Of a stretch of 64,000 bases of DNA, positions 19,104-26,735 are shown in pieces. The stretch spans positions 99,309 to 163,308 of the forward strand of contig CAVOKO010000004.1 of the NCBI GenBank assembly GCA_963696525.1, given 5' to 3'. A program made the translations under genes and the position numbers. Source of the stretch: CAWBRT01 sp963696525. GTDB lineage: Bacteria; Acidobacteriota; Terriglobia; Terriglobales; Acidobacteriaceae. The notes under the pieces are model-generated. The model worked only from the letters and a program-made list of their open reading frames with translations, made no database searches and had not been told where the DNA came from. Position 1 is the stretch's first letter. Each line of letters starts with the position of its first letter.

Positions 19104-19610
19104 ATGGACAAAAACCGATTTCCAGCCAAAATCGCCCGAGCGGTTGCCGAGAAGCTCACTGCCGAGCTCATCCCGACCGCTGAACGAATCGAGATTGCGG
19201 GCTCACTGCGCCGCAATAAAGAGTTCGTCCATGATATTGATGTCGTCGTCCTTCCGTCGGCTGACGGTAACGCCTTTGAAACAGCGCTCACGAGTTTGGT
19301 GCAGCGTGGCAGCCTGACACCGGTTCGCGATGGAGAAAGAATCAAGGCCTTCACGGCCACAAAGACGGGTATACCTGTCGATCTCTATGTGGCAAGCCGG
19401 GATACTTTCCCGACACTCTTCCTCATCCGCACCGGCAGCAAGAATCACAATATCAAATTGGCCATGCGCGCAAGGGAGCTGGGAATGAAGCTGCGCGCAT
19501 CCGGTGATGGCATTGAAGATGCTAATGGAGCGCCGTTGCGAATAGAAAGTGAAGAGGACATCTTCCGGTTGCTGCAAGTCCCGTACGTTTCCCCCGACCA
19601 ACGGGACTAA
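19104..19610 (+). CDS. PolX-type (DNA polymerase beta superfamily) nucleotidyltransferase
   Basis: A 168-residue protein holding only the palm/thumb part of family X polymerases. The signature GSLRRNKEFVHDIDVVV gives Gly33-Ser34 and the catalytic pair Asp45 and Asp47, and PVDLYVA supplies the third acidic residue at about 93. The tail TGSKNHNIKLAMRAREL matches the thumb segment of PolX. The 8-kDa, fingers and PHP domains of full-length bacterial PolX are missing, so repair synthesis by itself is doubtful; template-independent nucleotide transfer is possible. The start ATG at 19104 lies 10 bases after tcmP, so the two are probably co-transcribed. The gene is tail-to-tail with, and directly adjacent to, the Gp37/Gp68 gene. 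Confidence 0.8.
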   Translation: MDKNRFPAKIARAVAEKLTAELIPTAERIEIAGSLRRNKEFVHDIDVVVLPSADGNAFETALTSLVQRGSLTPVRDGERIKAFTATKTGIPVDLYVASRDTFPTLFLIRTGSKNHNIKLAMRARELGMKLRASGDGIEDANGAPLRIESEEDIFRLLQVPYVSPDQRD

Positions 19611-20339
19611 TCAGGCAATAATCGGCAGTTCATCATAAGTTCTTCCAGCAAGCGTCCGGCCGTTCTCTTTCTTTCGCACTCCGCCCCACTGCTTGAAAAA
19701 GAAAGGCACGCCAGCCTGCCGACATTGCCGTTTGATCGAAAACACCCACTCCGATTTCATCGGCCTTGCGCCGAAACCGCTTTCGCCCCCAACAATAACC
19801 CAGGAAATATTTTTCAAATCGATCAGCCCCAAGTCTTCCAGGAGCGGTTCAATTGAAAGAAACCGAACCGGAACGCTCGCGGCCCTCAAATGATTGATGC
19901 GGGTCAACCCATGTTTCCGGTCTTCGACGCTCACGCCCCACCAAATGTGATTGGCATTCTTCAAGAAAGCGAGCTTTGAATTCAGCAGACTGCGCATCCG
20001 TTCGGAACGCTTCGTGAGAATTTGGTACGTGTGTCGGTCGGCCTCCAACATGATGTGTCCCACCTGAATAATGTATTCATCCGGTACACCGGGATGGAAT
20101 AGATCACTCATGGAGTTGACAAAAATCCGCCTTGGTTTTCTCCATGTAAGCGGGTCGCTGAGTTTCTCGGGGATTAATCGAAGATCGAACCCAAATTCAT
20201 AGGGGTGGCCCATCACGCCTCGGAACCTTTCCGCAAACCGTTCGGCGTAACAGTGCGCGCACCCAGGACTAATCTTGGTGCAGCCACGGACCGGATTCCA
20301 AGTTGCGTCGGTCCACTCGATTTTAGAGTGCTCACTCAT
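19611..20339 (-). CDS. Phage Gp37/Gp68-family three-Cys-motif protein (DUF5131)
   Basis: A 242-residue member of the Gp37/Gp68 family. The N-terminus IEWTDATWNPVRGC is diagnostic, and the cysteines at residues 20, 27 and 30 (C-x6-C-x2-C, in CTKISPGCAHCYAERF) give the three-Cys motif, compatible with a radical-SAM-like Fe-S site. Later motifs RRIFVNSMSDLFHPGVP, TYQILTKRSERM, WWGVSVED and VIVGGESGFGARP are all family-typical. The start is the ATG at 20339. It is encoded opposite tcmP and the PolX-like gene; tcmP and gp37/68 together are an established pairing. Substrate unknown. The 283 bases between this gene and the next (20340-20622) contain nothing I can name. Confidence 0.88.
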   Translation of the reverse strand: MSEHSKIEWTDATWNPVRGCTKISPGCAHCYAERFAERFRGVMGHPYEFGFDLRLIPEKLSDPLTWRKPRRIFVNSMSDLFHPGVPDEYIIQVGHIMLEADRHTYQILTKRSERMRSLLNSKLAFLKNANHIWWGVSVEDRKHGLTRINHLRAASVPVRFLSIEPLLEDLGLIDLKNISWVIVGGESGFGARPMKSEWVFSIKRQCRQAGVPFFFKQWGGVRKKENGRTLAGRTYDELPIIA

Positions 20340-20622
20340 ACAGCCCTCGTTGAGACTGATGGTGAGGAAATATAAGCCCGACGGAATAAGCCGGCGAGGT
20401 CAAAGAGAACGCGAGCAAACCAAATTTCACGGAACTCATCCCTGCGCGTCAACCGGAAAGCTCTATGTGGAACCAAGAACATACACCTCAAGCTTGAAGA
20501 AGCACGTATCGACCGCTCCCTGCGTCGGTGTTCCCCGTGAGTGCATTTCAGGCAAAAGGCTTTACAACGCATGGTAATTATATGGGCTACGCAAGTTACC
20601 ACTGCATACCAACCGATATTAG

Positions 20623-22503
20623 TCAGAACGCCACCTCAGGTACTCCCGCGGCGTTGAGCAATTCATAGAGATCGGCGACACGCCTACGCTCGCCGCGGGC
20701 TCGGCAAAACGTAAATATCGCACGTTGTTTTGCTCGTGAGAGCGCAACGAAAAACGTAGCGATGCCCTCAGGATTTCTGGGGCTGTAGCTCCACCACATC
20801 TGATCATCCAGGCCAATGAACAGCACCGTGTCGTATTCGAGCCCTTTGCTCTTGTGCACAGTCATGAGTGGAATCTGATCGATACCCTCAAACAGATCGA
20901 GACAGGTACCCCAATTCGCAGTTCGCTGCGCGCAAACGCACAGGTGCAATCGGAAGGCCTCGATTGCTATTTCCAATCTGTCTCCAGTACTATACTCGCG
21001 ATAGCAGCGAGCCAACGCGGTAATGTCGAGAAACTCGGTAATACGAGTTGTCAATGCTTCCGTGGTCGCCACCGCAGGTGATGGGGTCGACATGACAACT
21101 CGCAAACTCTTCAAGAAGACGGTCAGTCCCTTTTCTGCCTGGCGGCCTGCGACTGCGTCGGCAGGATCGACAGCCCGTAGCTGCTGCACGGCAGCAGAAA
21201 CCGTCTGCCATGCTTCAGGTGCTCTAACGTTGACGCCCAATCTCAAAAGAGCGACCGCAATCAACGTAAACTCTTCCACCAGTAAGTCCTGCAGAGTCGT
21301 GCGACCGAGCACGCGACTTTCGTTACGCAGACGAAGGCCCATTTGCGCGACAGGCTGTGCAAGTTGCTCTTCGAATCGATCGGCAGTCTGCCGGACGAGG
21401 AGCGCATAGTCCCGCGCCACAGTGCCACGTTTTCCCATGTCAGCAGCGATCCATTGTGCGATCTGCTTCGCTTCACGGTCCTCTGTCGGACAATTCCAGA
21501 CCTGGGCGACGTCACCATCAATCTTGCGGGTGGCCTGTGCAATCGACGGGATAACAGTTGAATCTAGGGCCTGAGCTACTACATGCTGGATTCTCACAAG
21601 ATCGGGCGAGGATCGGAAGTTAAAGAGAAGAGGGATGCGTTCAGCCGAAAAGTCGGTCTCGAAGCGGGCGAAGCCGTCGGTGCGCGCACCAGCCCAAATC
21701 ATGATCCGCTGTTTGTCGTCTCCGACAGTGGTCACAACAATTTTCGGAAATCGGAGAGCAGACAGCAAGAAATCGTACTGCGCGTATGTCGTGTCTTGGA
21801 ACTCGTCTACAAACACAAAGCGATACGTAGCGCGCAGCGCTCGGGCGATCTGCGGATTCGCCCGCAGCAGAAGTTCAGCAAGCCTATTGAGCATGATGAA
21901 TGTCAATCTGGATCCGCCCGGACAGCGCAGATATTCAGCCCACCACCGCTCGACAACGAATGCATTCGGCGCGGACGGGGGTTGAAGGACTTGGTGAAGC
22001 CTCACCGATCCAACGACACGCGGCTCGAAGTCCGTTGAGCTAAGTTCCGCTATCTGGGCTTGCCAATTCTGTGGTGCACTCAGCCGAGTTCTGGTCAGAA
22101 AGTCATCCAATTCACGGCGCCTGGGAAACGCGATCTCGTAAGGGTTCGTTGGGCGCCAACTCGCCGGTATTGCAGAGAGGAACCGGTCAACAAGCCCTTT
22201 CGTAAAGGCATCGAAGGTCAGCGACACAAATCGCTCGGCCTGTTCGGGGGTACAGCGTTGGCGTACCCGCCTGCCAAGATTCTCCGCTGCATCGGTCTTG
22301 AACGAAATGGCCAGTACTCGGTACGGTGTTGGACAGATTCCTGTTTCGAGAAGGTAGGTGGCACGTTGGGCAAGAAACTCTGTCTTACCAGCACCTGGCC
22401 CAGCAACGACACATGTATTGCCGTCTCGCCGAAGCGCTTTCCAAGCGTTGGGTTCAAGGTCCGTTATTCCTCGCGGCCGCCAATTTGCCGCGTTGACAGC
22501 CAT
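20623..22503 (-). CDS. UvrD/PcrA-like SF1 helicase (GajB-like)
   Basis: A 626-residue superfamily 1A helicase. Motif I is AGPGAGKTEFLAQRA (about residues 34-48), motif II FVFVDEFQDTTYAQYDFL, motif III VGDDKQRIMIWAGA, motif IV-like LLFNFRSSPDLV, motif V MTVHKSKGLEYDTVLFIGL and motif VI FFVALSRAKQRAIF. It starts 5 bases after the stop of the OLD-family nuclease gene, so the two are co-translated. An OLD nuclease followed by a UvrD helicase is the gene order of Gabija (GajA-GajB) and defines class 2 OLD proteins. It is somewhat longer than the roughly 500-residue GajB of Bacillus. Role as the Gabija helicase is inferred from motifs and context. Confidence 0.85.
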   Translation of the reverse strand: MAVNAANWRPRGITDLEPNAWKALRRDGNTCVVAGPGAGKTEFLAQRATYLLETGICPTPYRVLAISFKTDAAENLGRRVRQRCTPEQAERFVSLTFDAFTKGLVDRFLSAIPASWRPTNPYEIAFPRRRELDDFLTRTRLSAPQNWQAQIAELSSTDFEPRVVGSVRLHQVLQPPSAPNAFVVERWWAEYLRCPGGSRLTFIMLNRLAELLLRANPQIARALRATYRFVFVDEFQDTTYAQYDFLLSALRFPKIVVTTVGDDKQRIMIWAGARTDGFARFETDFSAERIPLLFNFRSSPDLVRIQHVVAQALDSTVIPSIAQATRKIDGDVAQVWNCPTEDREAKQIAQWIAADMGKRGTVARDYALLVRQTADRFEEQLAQPVAQMGLRLRNESRVLGRTTLQDLLVEEFTLIAVALLRLGVNVRAPEAWQTVSAAVQQLRAVDPADAVAGRQAEKGLTVFLKSLRVVMSTPSPAVATTEALTTRITEFLDITALARCYREYSTGDRLEIAIEAFRLHLCVCAQRTANWGTCLDLFEGIDQIPLMTVHKSKGLEYDTVLFIGLDDQMWWSYSPRNPEGIATFFVALSRAKQRAIFTFCRARGERRRVADLYELLNAAGVPEVAF

Positions 22504-22507
22504 TTAA

Positions 22508-24484
22508 TTACCCTCCCGCGTCGCCATCTAGATCTGCGTCTATGGCAGCAGCCACGGCGTTCAACAAAACCTTAAGAACTTCTGGAATGCCAGATTTGAG
22601 GCTCTCCGAATCGAGAGTACTCAGGACGCGGACGTGGGTGCTTGGTTTGCCCCTCCCGAGGAATAAATATCGGTACCATCTGAACTCCTCGTCGAACTTC
22701 TTGCCGTAAATGCTTGGATCTCCCTCCTCTCCAAGCACGACAGTCCTTGGATCGCCCTTGTCTGAGGGCCCCGACTGCCCAGCGTTGAGCACTCGATAGG
22801 CCGTTGGGTAGGCACGGAGCATAGAAAAATCGAGGTCGAGGGGCCAGCAGAAATAGACCCCGAACTGGCGTAGCCACTTCACCCAACTCTCCAGGACTTC
22901 GCGCCCGTTCTTATCGAGGCCGGACGCATCAAACGAAGCGAGGTTCCGGTCGGGGCCAGAAGGATGCAATTGGTCCCCGAACAGACGTGCTGGTTCAAGC
23001 CCGTTCGCGAGCAGCTGCACACAGACGGTCTTTATTCTTCCCCAACCGCCTCCAGCACGGCCCATGTCCAGATCTAGCAGTGTGGCATGCGGAATGGCTA
23101 AATCGGTTAGAAGTCGCCACAGGTGGTTAACATGTCGACCTCCGAGCGGAACGACCGCGACAAATGAGCGATCGATCGGCAATTCGAGCGCTTCTGCAAG
23201 CCGGGGCAACACTACCTCTTCGGAAGCACCTTCGCCCAATATCACAAAGCGGGCGAAGTAAAGCTCGGAATAGGCTCGTACCGCTTCCCGTACATATTTC
23301 GCTGCCTCTTCTTCGCCTTCCGGCAATCGGATTGCCTTCACTCGGGCAGTACGCTCGGAAGGCTCCAGTCGGAAGTGTCGCACGTGGCCAGGATCGACCC
23401 GCGCCATGATGCTTGCCGAGTGGCTGGACACGAAGGCCTGAGCGCGTTGTCCGCTCGTGAGGTCCTCGACCTGGCGGACGATACGGGAAAGGTAGAAAGG
23501 AGCAAGGCTGTTCTCGGGCTCCTCGATGGCGATGAGCGTCAGCGCTGGAATATGAATACCGTCTGCCTGAAATCCGCTGGTTTGATCGTCGACAATCTTA
23601 CTCTCAACGTCAAGCGTCGCTGCGGTCATGGCTAAGTGAAACAAAGAGCGCTGTCCGTCGCTTAAATCCTCAAGACTGCGGTCACGACCGGACTCGTCAG
23701 GGTGAAACACAACTTCCACTTTCCGGATGAATTCTTGGAATCGGGGGTCGATGGGGCGAAAGATCGGCTTAGCGTCAGTGCCGGCGGTGTGCACCTCCTG
23801 CCAACGCTTCTCCAGCGATGCAGTAATAACGTCGACGGCCTTCTCTGACCCGAAAGTGACGTTCAAACTTGCCCCGGCCTCAGCAAAGGCGTCCTTAACT
23901 TCCTGGGACCAGGTAATCGCACGCCACAGCCGGCCGCGCAGGAACGCGGTAACCTGCGAGACTCCGTCGCGAGAGGCTGGGACGTAGAGCATTTGGATAC
24001 GGGCGCGGTCAAGCGGCTTAAGTTCGACACAGTCCTTCACCTCGAATGCTCCTAAAGCCCGTACCGCCCAGAGCTTTTGCTCTATTGTGCCCTCAAGAGA
24101 TCCATCGTCAGTCCAGGTCGCCTGCATTCTTAGACGGCACTTCAAACGACCGCCGTCATCTGCAGCCATTTGGTGGAAGAACTCAGGCACTGCTGTGTGA
24201 TTGCCGTCGTCGTCATCGAGTTCCGGAAATGCCAGAATCGCTTCGATCACAAGTTCCCGCTGGATTGGCGCCACGGATTCTGTCGCTGAAACATGAAAGT
24301 CCTGTCGTCGCACCCGACGCTGTTCCGCTGTCATGCCGAACAGACGAAGGAGCGCATGCATGACGGCAGTTTTCCCCGAGCCGTTAGCACCAATAAAAGC
24401 TGTCACCCCCTTCGACATGTCGATCCGCTGTTCTACAGGACCAAAGCAACGGAAATTCGTTAGCCAGAGACACTGAAGAAACAT
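22508..24484 (-). CDS. OLD-family ATPase/TOPRIM nuclease (GajA-like)
   Basis: A 658-residue overcoming-lysogenisation-defect protein. The N-terminal ABC-type ATPase has Walker A FIGANGSGKTAVMHALL (about residues 30-46), a Q-loop region, signature LSDGQRSLFHLAM, Walker B LTLIAIEEPENSL and the switch histidine in FVSSHSASIMARV. The C-terminal TOPRIM domain opens with FVILGEGASEEVVLPRL, whose Glu is the first metal ligand, and later has TLLDLDMGRAGGG as the acidic pair. With the helicase just downstream this is a class 2 OLD arrangement, the Gabija type; GajA nicks or degrades DNA when nucleotide levels fall. It begins 61 bases after the RelE-UvrD fusion, so it may share a transcript with the DISARM-like genes. 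Confidence 0.85.
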   Translation of the reverse strand: MFLQCLWLTNFRCFGPVEQRIDMSKGVTAFIGANGSGKTAVMHALLRLFGMTAEQRRVRRQDFHVSATESVAPIQRELVIEAILAFPELDDDDGNHTAVPEFFHQMAADDGGRLKCRLRMQATWTDDGSLEGTIEQKLWAVRALGAFEVKDCVELKPLDRARIQMLYVPASRDGVSQVTAFLRGRLWRAITWSQEVKDAFAEAGASLNVTFGSEKAVDVITASLEKRWQEVHTAGTDAKPIFRPIDPRFQEFIRKVEVVFHPDESGRDRSLEDLSDGQRSLFHLAMTAATLDVESKIVDDQTSGFQADGIHIPALTLIAIEEPENSLAPFYLSRIVRQVEDLTSGQRAQAFVSSHSASIMARVDPGHVRHFRLEPSERTARVKAIRLPEGEEEAAKYVREAVRAYSELYFARFVILGEGASEEVVLPRLAEALELPIDRSFVAVVPLGGRHVNHLWRLLTDLAIPHATLLDLDMGRAGGGWGRIKTVCVQLLANGLEPARLFGDQLHPSGPDRNLASFDASGLDKNGREVLESWVKWLRQFGVYFCWPLDLDFSMLRAYPTAYRVLNAGQSGPSDKGDPRTVVLGEEGDPSIYGKKFDEEFRWYRYLFLGRGKPSTHVRVLSTLDSESLKSGIPEVLKVLLNAVAAAIDADLDGDAGG

Positions 24485-24545
24485 GATTATGGCCCCTATG
24501 ATCTAGCAGGCTGCTGAAAAACGGCTGATCTCGTTGAATTCTCTC

Positions 24546-26735
24546 TCAATCTGTCGTCGAGCGATGGAAAACAGGGTTAGGTTTACGGCTGCTCTCCGGA
24601 ACTCGATTGTCGGCGGCCTCTTGGGCCACCGTCGCCACATATTGACTCATCTGACCGTAGCCAGTGATTGCCGCAGACTGACGGGCGCGGGTCAATGCCA
24701 CATAAAGGAGTGAACGCTCGCTGGTATCGGCATTTCGATTGGCCACGGAATCCTCAGCGTCGACTACTGCGGCGTCCAGTGGGAGAATCCCTTGATTTGC
24801 CGCAACGATGATAACGTGTTCGAACTCAAGTCCCTTGACTCGATGCATGGTCGCTAAGCGGACCCCGGGCTTGTCCCGCTGCTCAGCAGTATTACGCTTG
24901 ATCTCATACGTGCTGAAGCCCGCCACTTGCAATTGAGAGATGTAGTTTTCCAAGATGTGTTTGGTTCTCGCAACCACGCAGACGGACTCGAGCGCCCCAC
25001 TGTCTTTCTGCAATCCCTGGACGTGCTGGTTGAGGAAAGCGATCTCCTCAGCAAAGCTGGTGAACCTGCGCACCAGCGGCGGCCGTCCGTGGGTCAGAGA
25101 CATATAACCCTTTTGTTGGTCCACGCCGCCATCTAGGTCATCGAACTCGCGGCCTTCCAAGAGACACACCGCAAATTGCCGAATTTCATCTGTGGTACGG
25201 TAATTGACTTTCAGCTTCTTTCCGCGGCCTTTGATGTTAATTCCGCACTGGCCCAGCGAGACACGATAGCGGTAGATGCGCTGATGGGCATCACCGACGA
25301 TGAAAAGGTCATTGGAGCTCTCAACGACAATCGCCCGTAATAGGCGGAAGGCCTCGGAACTCATGTCTTGTGCCTCATCGACGATCACCGCGCGATATGG
25401 CAACACTATTCCCTTGCTTTGGATCAGACCGCGGGCATCGCGCAGGAGATCGATGTACTCTTTCTTGCTCTGCTCGTTGAGTTGAGCCCGGTATTCCTGA
25501 AACACGGGCCAGATCCGCTTTCTAGCATCGCGGCTAAGCTTTGTTCCACGTCCAAGTCGGGATGCTTTGAGATACTGGTCGGCGTTGGTGACGTTTTGCG
25601 CCTGAATGATCTGCTCCCACTCCGAGCGATAGAAGTGTGGCGTGAGGGACAGATCGGATGGGGCCTGGTTTAGGGCGCAGGCCCAGGCGTCGTTTTCGTC
25701 CTCATCGAAAACGACCTGATGGCGGTATCCCTGGCCACGCAGGAAGTTCGCCACCCATGCATCCAGATTCACGACGTCAATACGCGATAGCGCGTCAACC
25801 GAGCAAAGCTTGCGCAGGTTCTCTTGGATATCCGTGGCCAAGTTGCGTGTGAAGGTTGTAAAGAGGATGCGATCCTCTTTCTTGTTGAAGATCTCTTCAG
25901 CCAGATAGCGAGCACGGTGCATGGCGACGACCGTTTTGCCCGTGCCGGCGCCGCCGAGGACGCGGACTGGTCCATTGGCCTGCATCGAGACAAGCCGACG
26001 TTGCTTGGGGTGCAGAAAGATTCGCCACTGATCAAGCGGAGCATTTAGGACTTCGGCGAGATCCTTCGCTTCATCGATCACATAGAACCGGCGCTTGGAA
26101 TCGTCGTTCTCCAGCGCGGCCACAAAGTCCTTTTGGTCGACTGGGGCTTCTTCCTCCGGCTTTTCCATCTCGCGAAAAACATCATCTAGGTTGTAGCCGG
26201 AAGCTAGCATGTAAAGCGCTTCGTAAGCCTCTTGGGGGAGCCGGCTTTCAGAGGCTTCCAATTCAACATCCGTTCTGATCCCTCGCACCAGAGGAATCAG
26301 TTCCGCAGGTACGCCTAAACACAATAGATGTTTGTCTTTGACCTGAGCAAACAGACCGGTTTTGGCAGCCCTGGGCGTTGCCGAAGCCGGTGTGACCTCT
26401 GGTGACTCCGTGCTCAGCACTTGAAGCGCGCCCGTTGCTGGGTGTACTACAAACTGCTTGCGCTCAGCCCAGAGATAGGCTTCATCGTGGTGATCCACCC
26501 AGGAGAGGACGTAGACGGATGAATTCGACGGGTGGAATACCACAGCCCGATAGGCTTGGTTGATACGCACTGAGTACAGATCCTTTCCCTTGGCGCTTTG
26601 GATTACCTCATAGTTCATCCCTGGCGCGTCCGGTCGTTCACGGAAGCGTTCAATAAACTCGCGCACCTGCTTCTGATGGCTCTTCTGAACGTTTGAGAAC
26701 GCGAGCAAGAAATCACTGGAAAGAGCGATCGTCAT
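24546..26735 (-). CDS. RelE/ParE-like domain fused to a UvrD-type SF1 helicase
   Basis: A 729-residue fusion. The first 90 or so residues (LSSDFLLAFSNVQKSHQKQV, GKDLYSVRINQAYRAVVFHP) have the RelE/ParE toxin fold pattern: two helices, then strands with YSVRIN-Y-R. After a linker comes a helicase core with motif I VLGGAGTGKTVVAMHRA (about 258-274), motif II AVIVDEAQDMSSEAF (about 453), motif III FIVGDAHQRIYRYRVSLG, motif V LATMHRVKGLEFEHVIIVA and motif VI LLYVALTRARQSAAITG. The ATG at 26735 overlaps the stop of the giant helicase gene as ATGA, so the longer 5' extension to 26813 is rejected. Coupling implies a shared complex. Whether the RelE-like part still cleaves RNA, or only binds a partner, cannot be judged. 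Confidence 0.85.
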   Translation of the reverse strand: MTIALSSDFLLAFSNVQKSHQKQVREFIERFRERPDAPGMNYEVIQSAKGKDLYSVRINQAYRAVVFHPSNSSVYVLSWVDHHDEAYLWAERKQFVVHPATGALQVLSTESPEVTPASATPRAAKTGLFAQVKDKHLLCLGVPAELIPLVRGIRTDVELEASESRLPQEAYEALYMLASGYNLDDVFREMEKPEEEAPVDQKDFVAALENDDSKRRFYVIDEAKDLAEVLNAPLDQWRIFLHPKQRRLVSMQANGPVRVLGGAGTGKTVVAMHRARYLAEEIFNKKEDRILFTTFTRNLATDIQENLRKLCSVDALSRIDVVNLDAWVANFLRGQGYRHQVVFDEDENDAWACALNQAPSDLSLTPHFYRSEWEQIIQAQNVTNADQYLKASRLGRGTKLSRDARKRIWPVFQEYRAQLNEQSKKEYIDLLRDARGLIQSKGIVLPYRAVIVDEAQDMSSEAFRLLRAIVVESSNDLFIVGDAHQRIYRYRVSLGQCGINIKGRGKKLKVNYRTTDEIRQFAVCLLEGREFDDLDGGVDQQKGYMSLTHGRPPLVRRFTSFAEEIAFLNQHVQGLQKDSGALESVCVVARTKHILENYISQLQVAGFSTYEIKRNTAEQRDKPGVRLATMHRVKGLEFEHVIIVAANQGILPLDAAVVDAEDSVANRNADTSERSLLYVALTRARQSAAITGYGQMSQYVATVAQEAADNRVPESSRKPNPVFHRSTTD

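Noticed and set aside
19104..19610. MNT/HEPN-type antitoxin nucleotidyltransferase
   Set aside because: The GSLRRNKEFVHDIDVVV motif and thumb-like tail fit PolX better, and no HEPN gene lies beside it.
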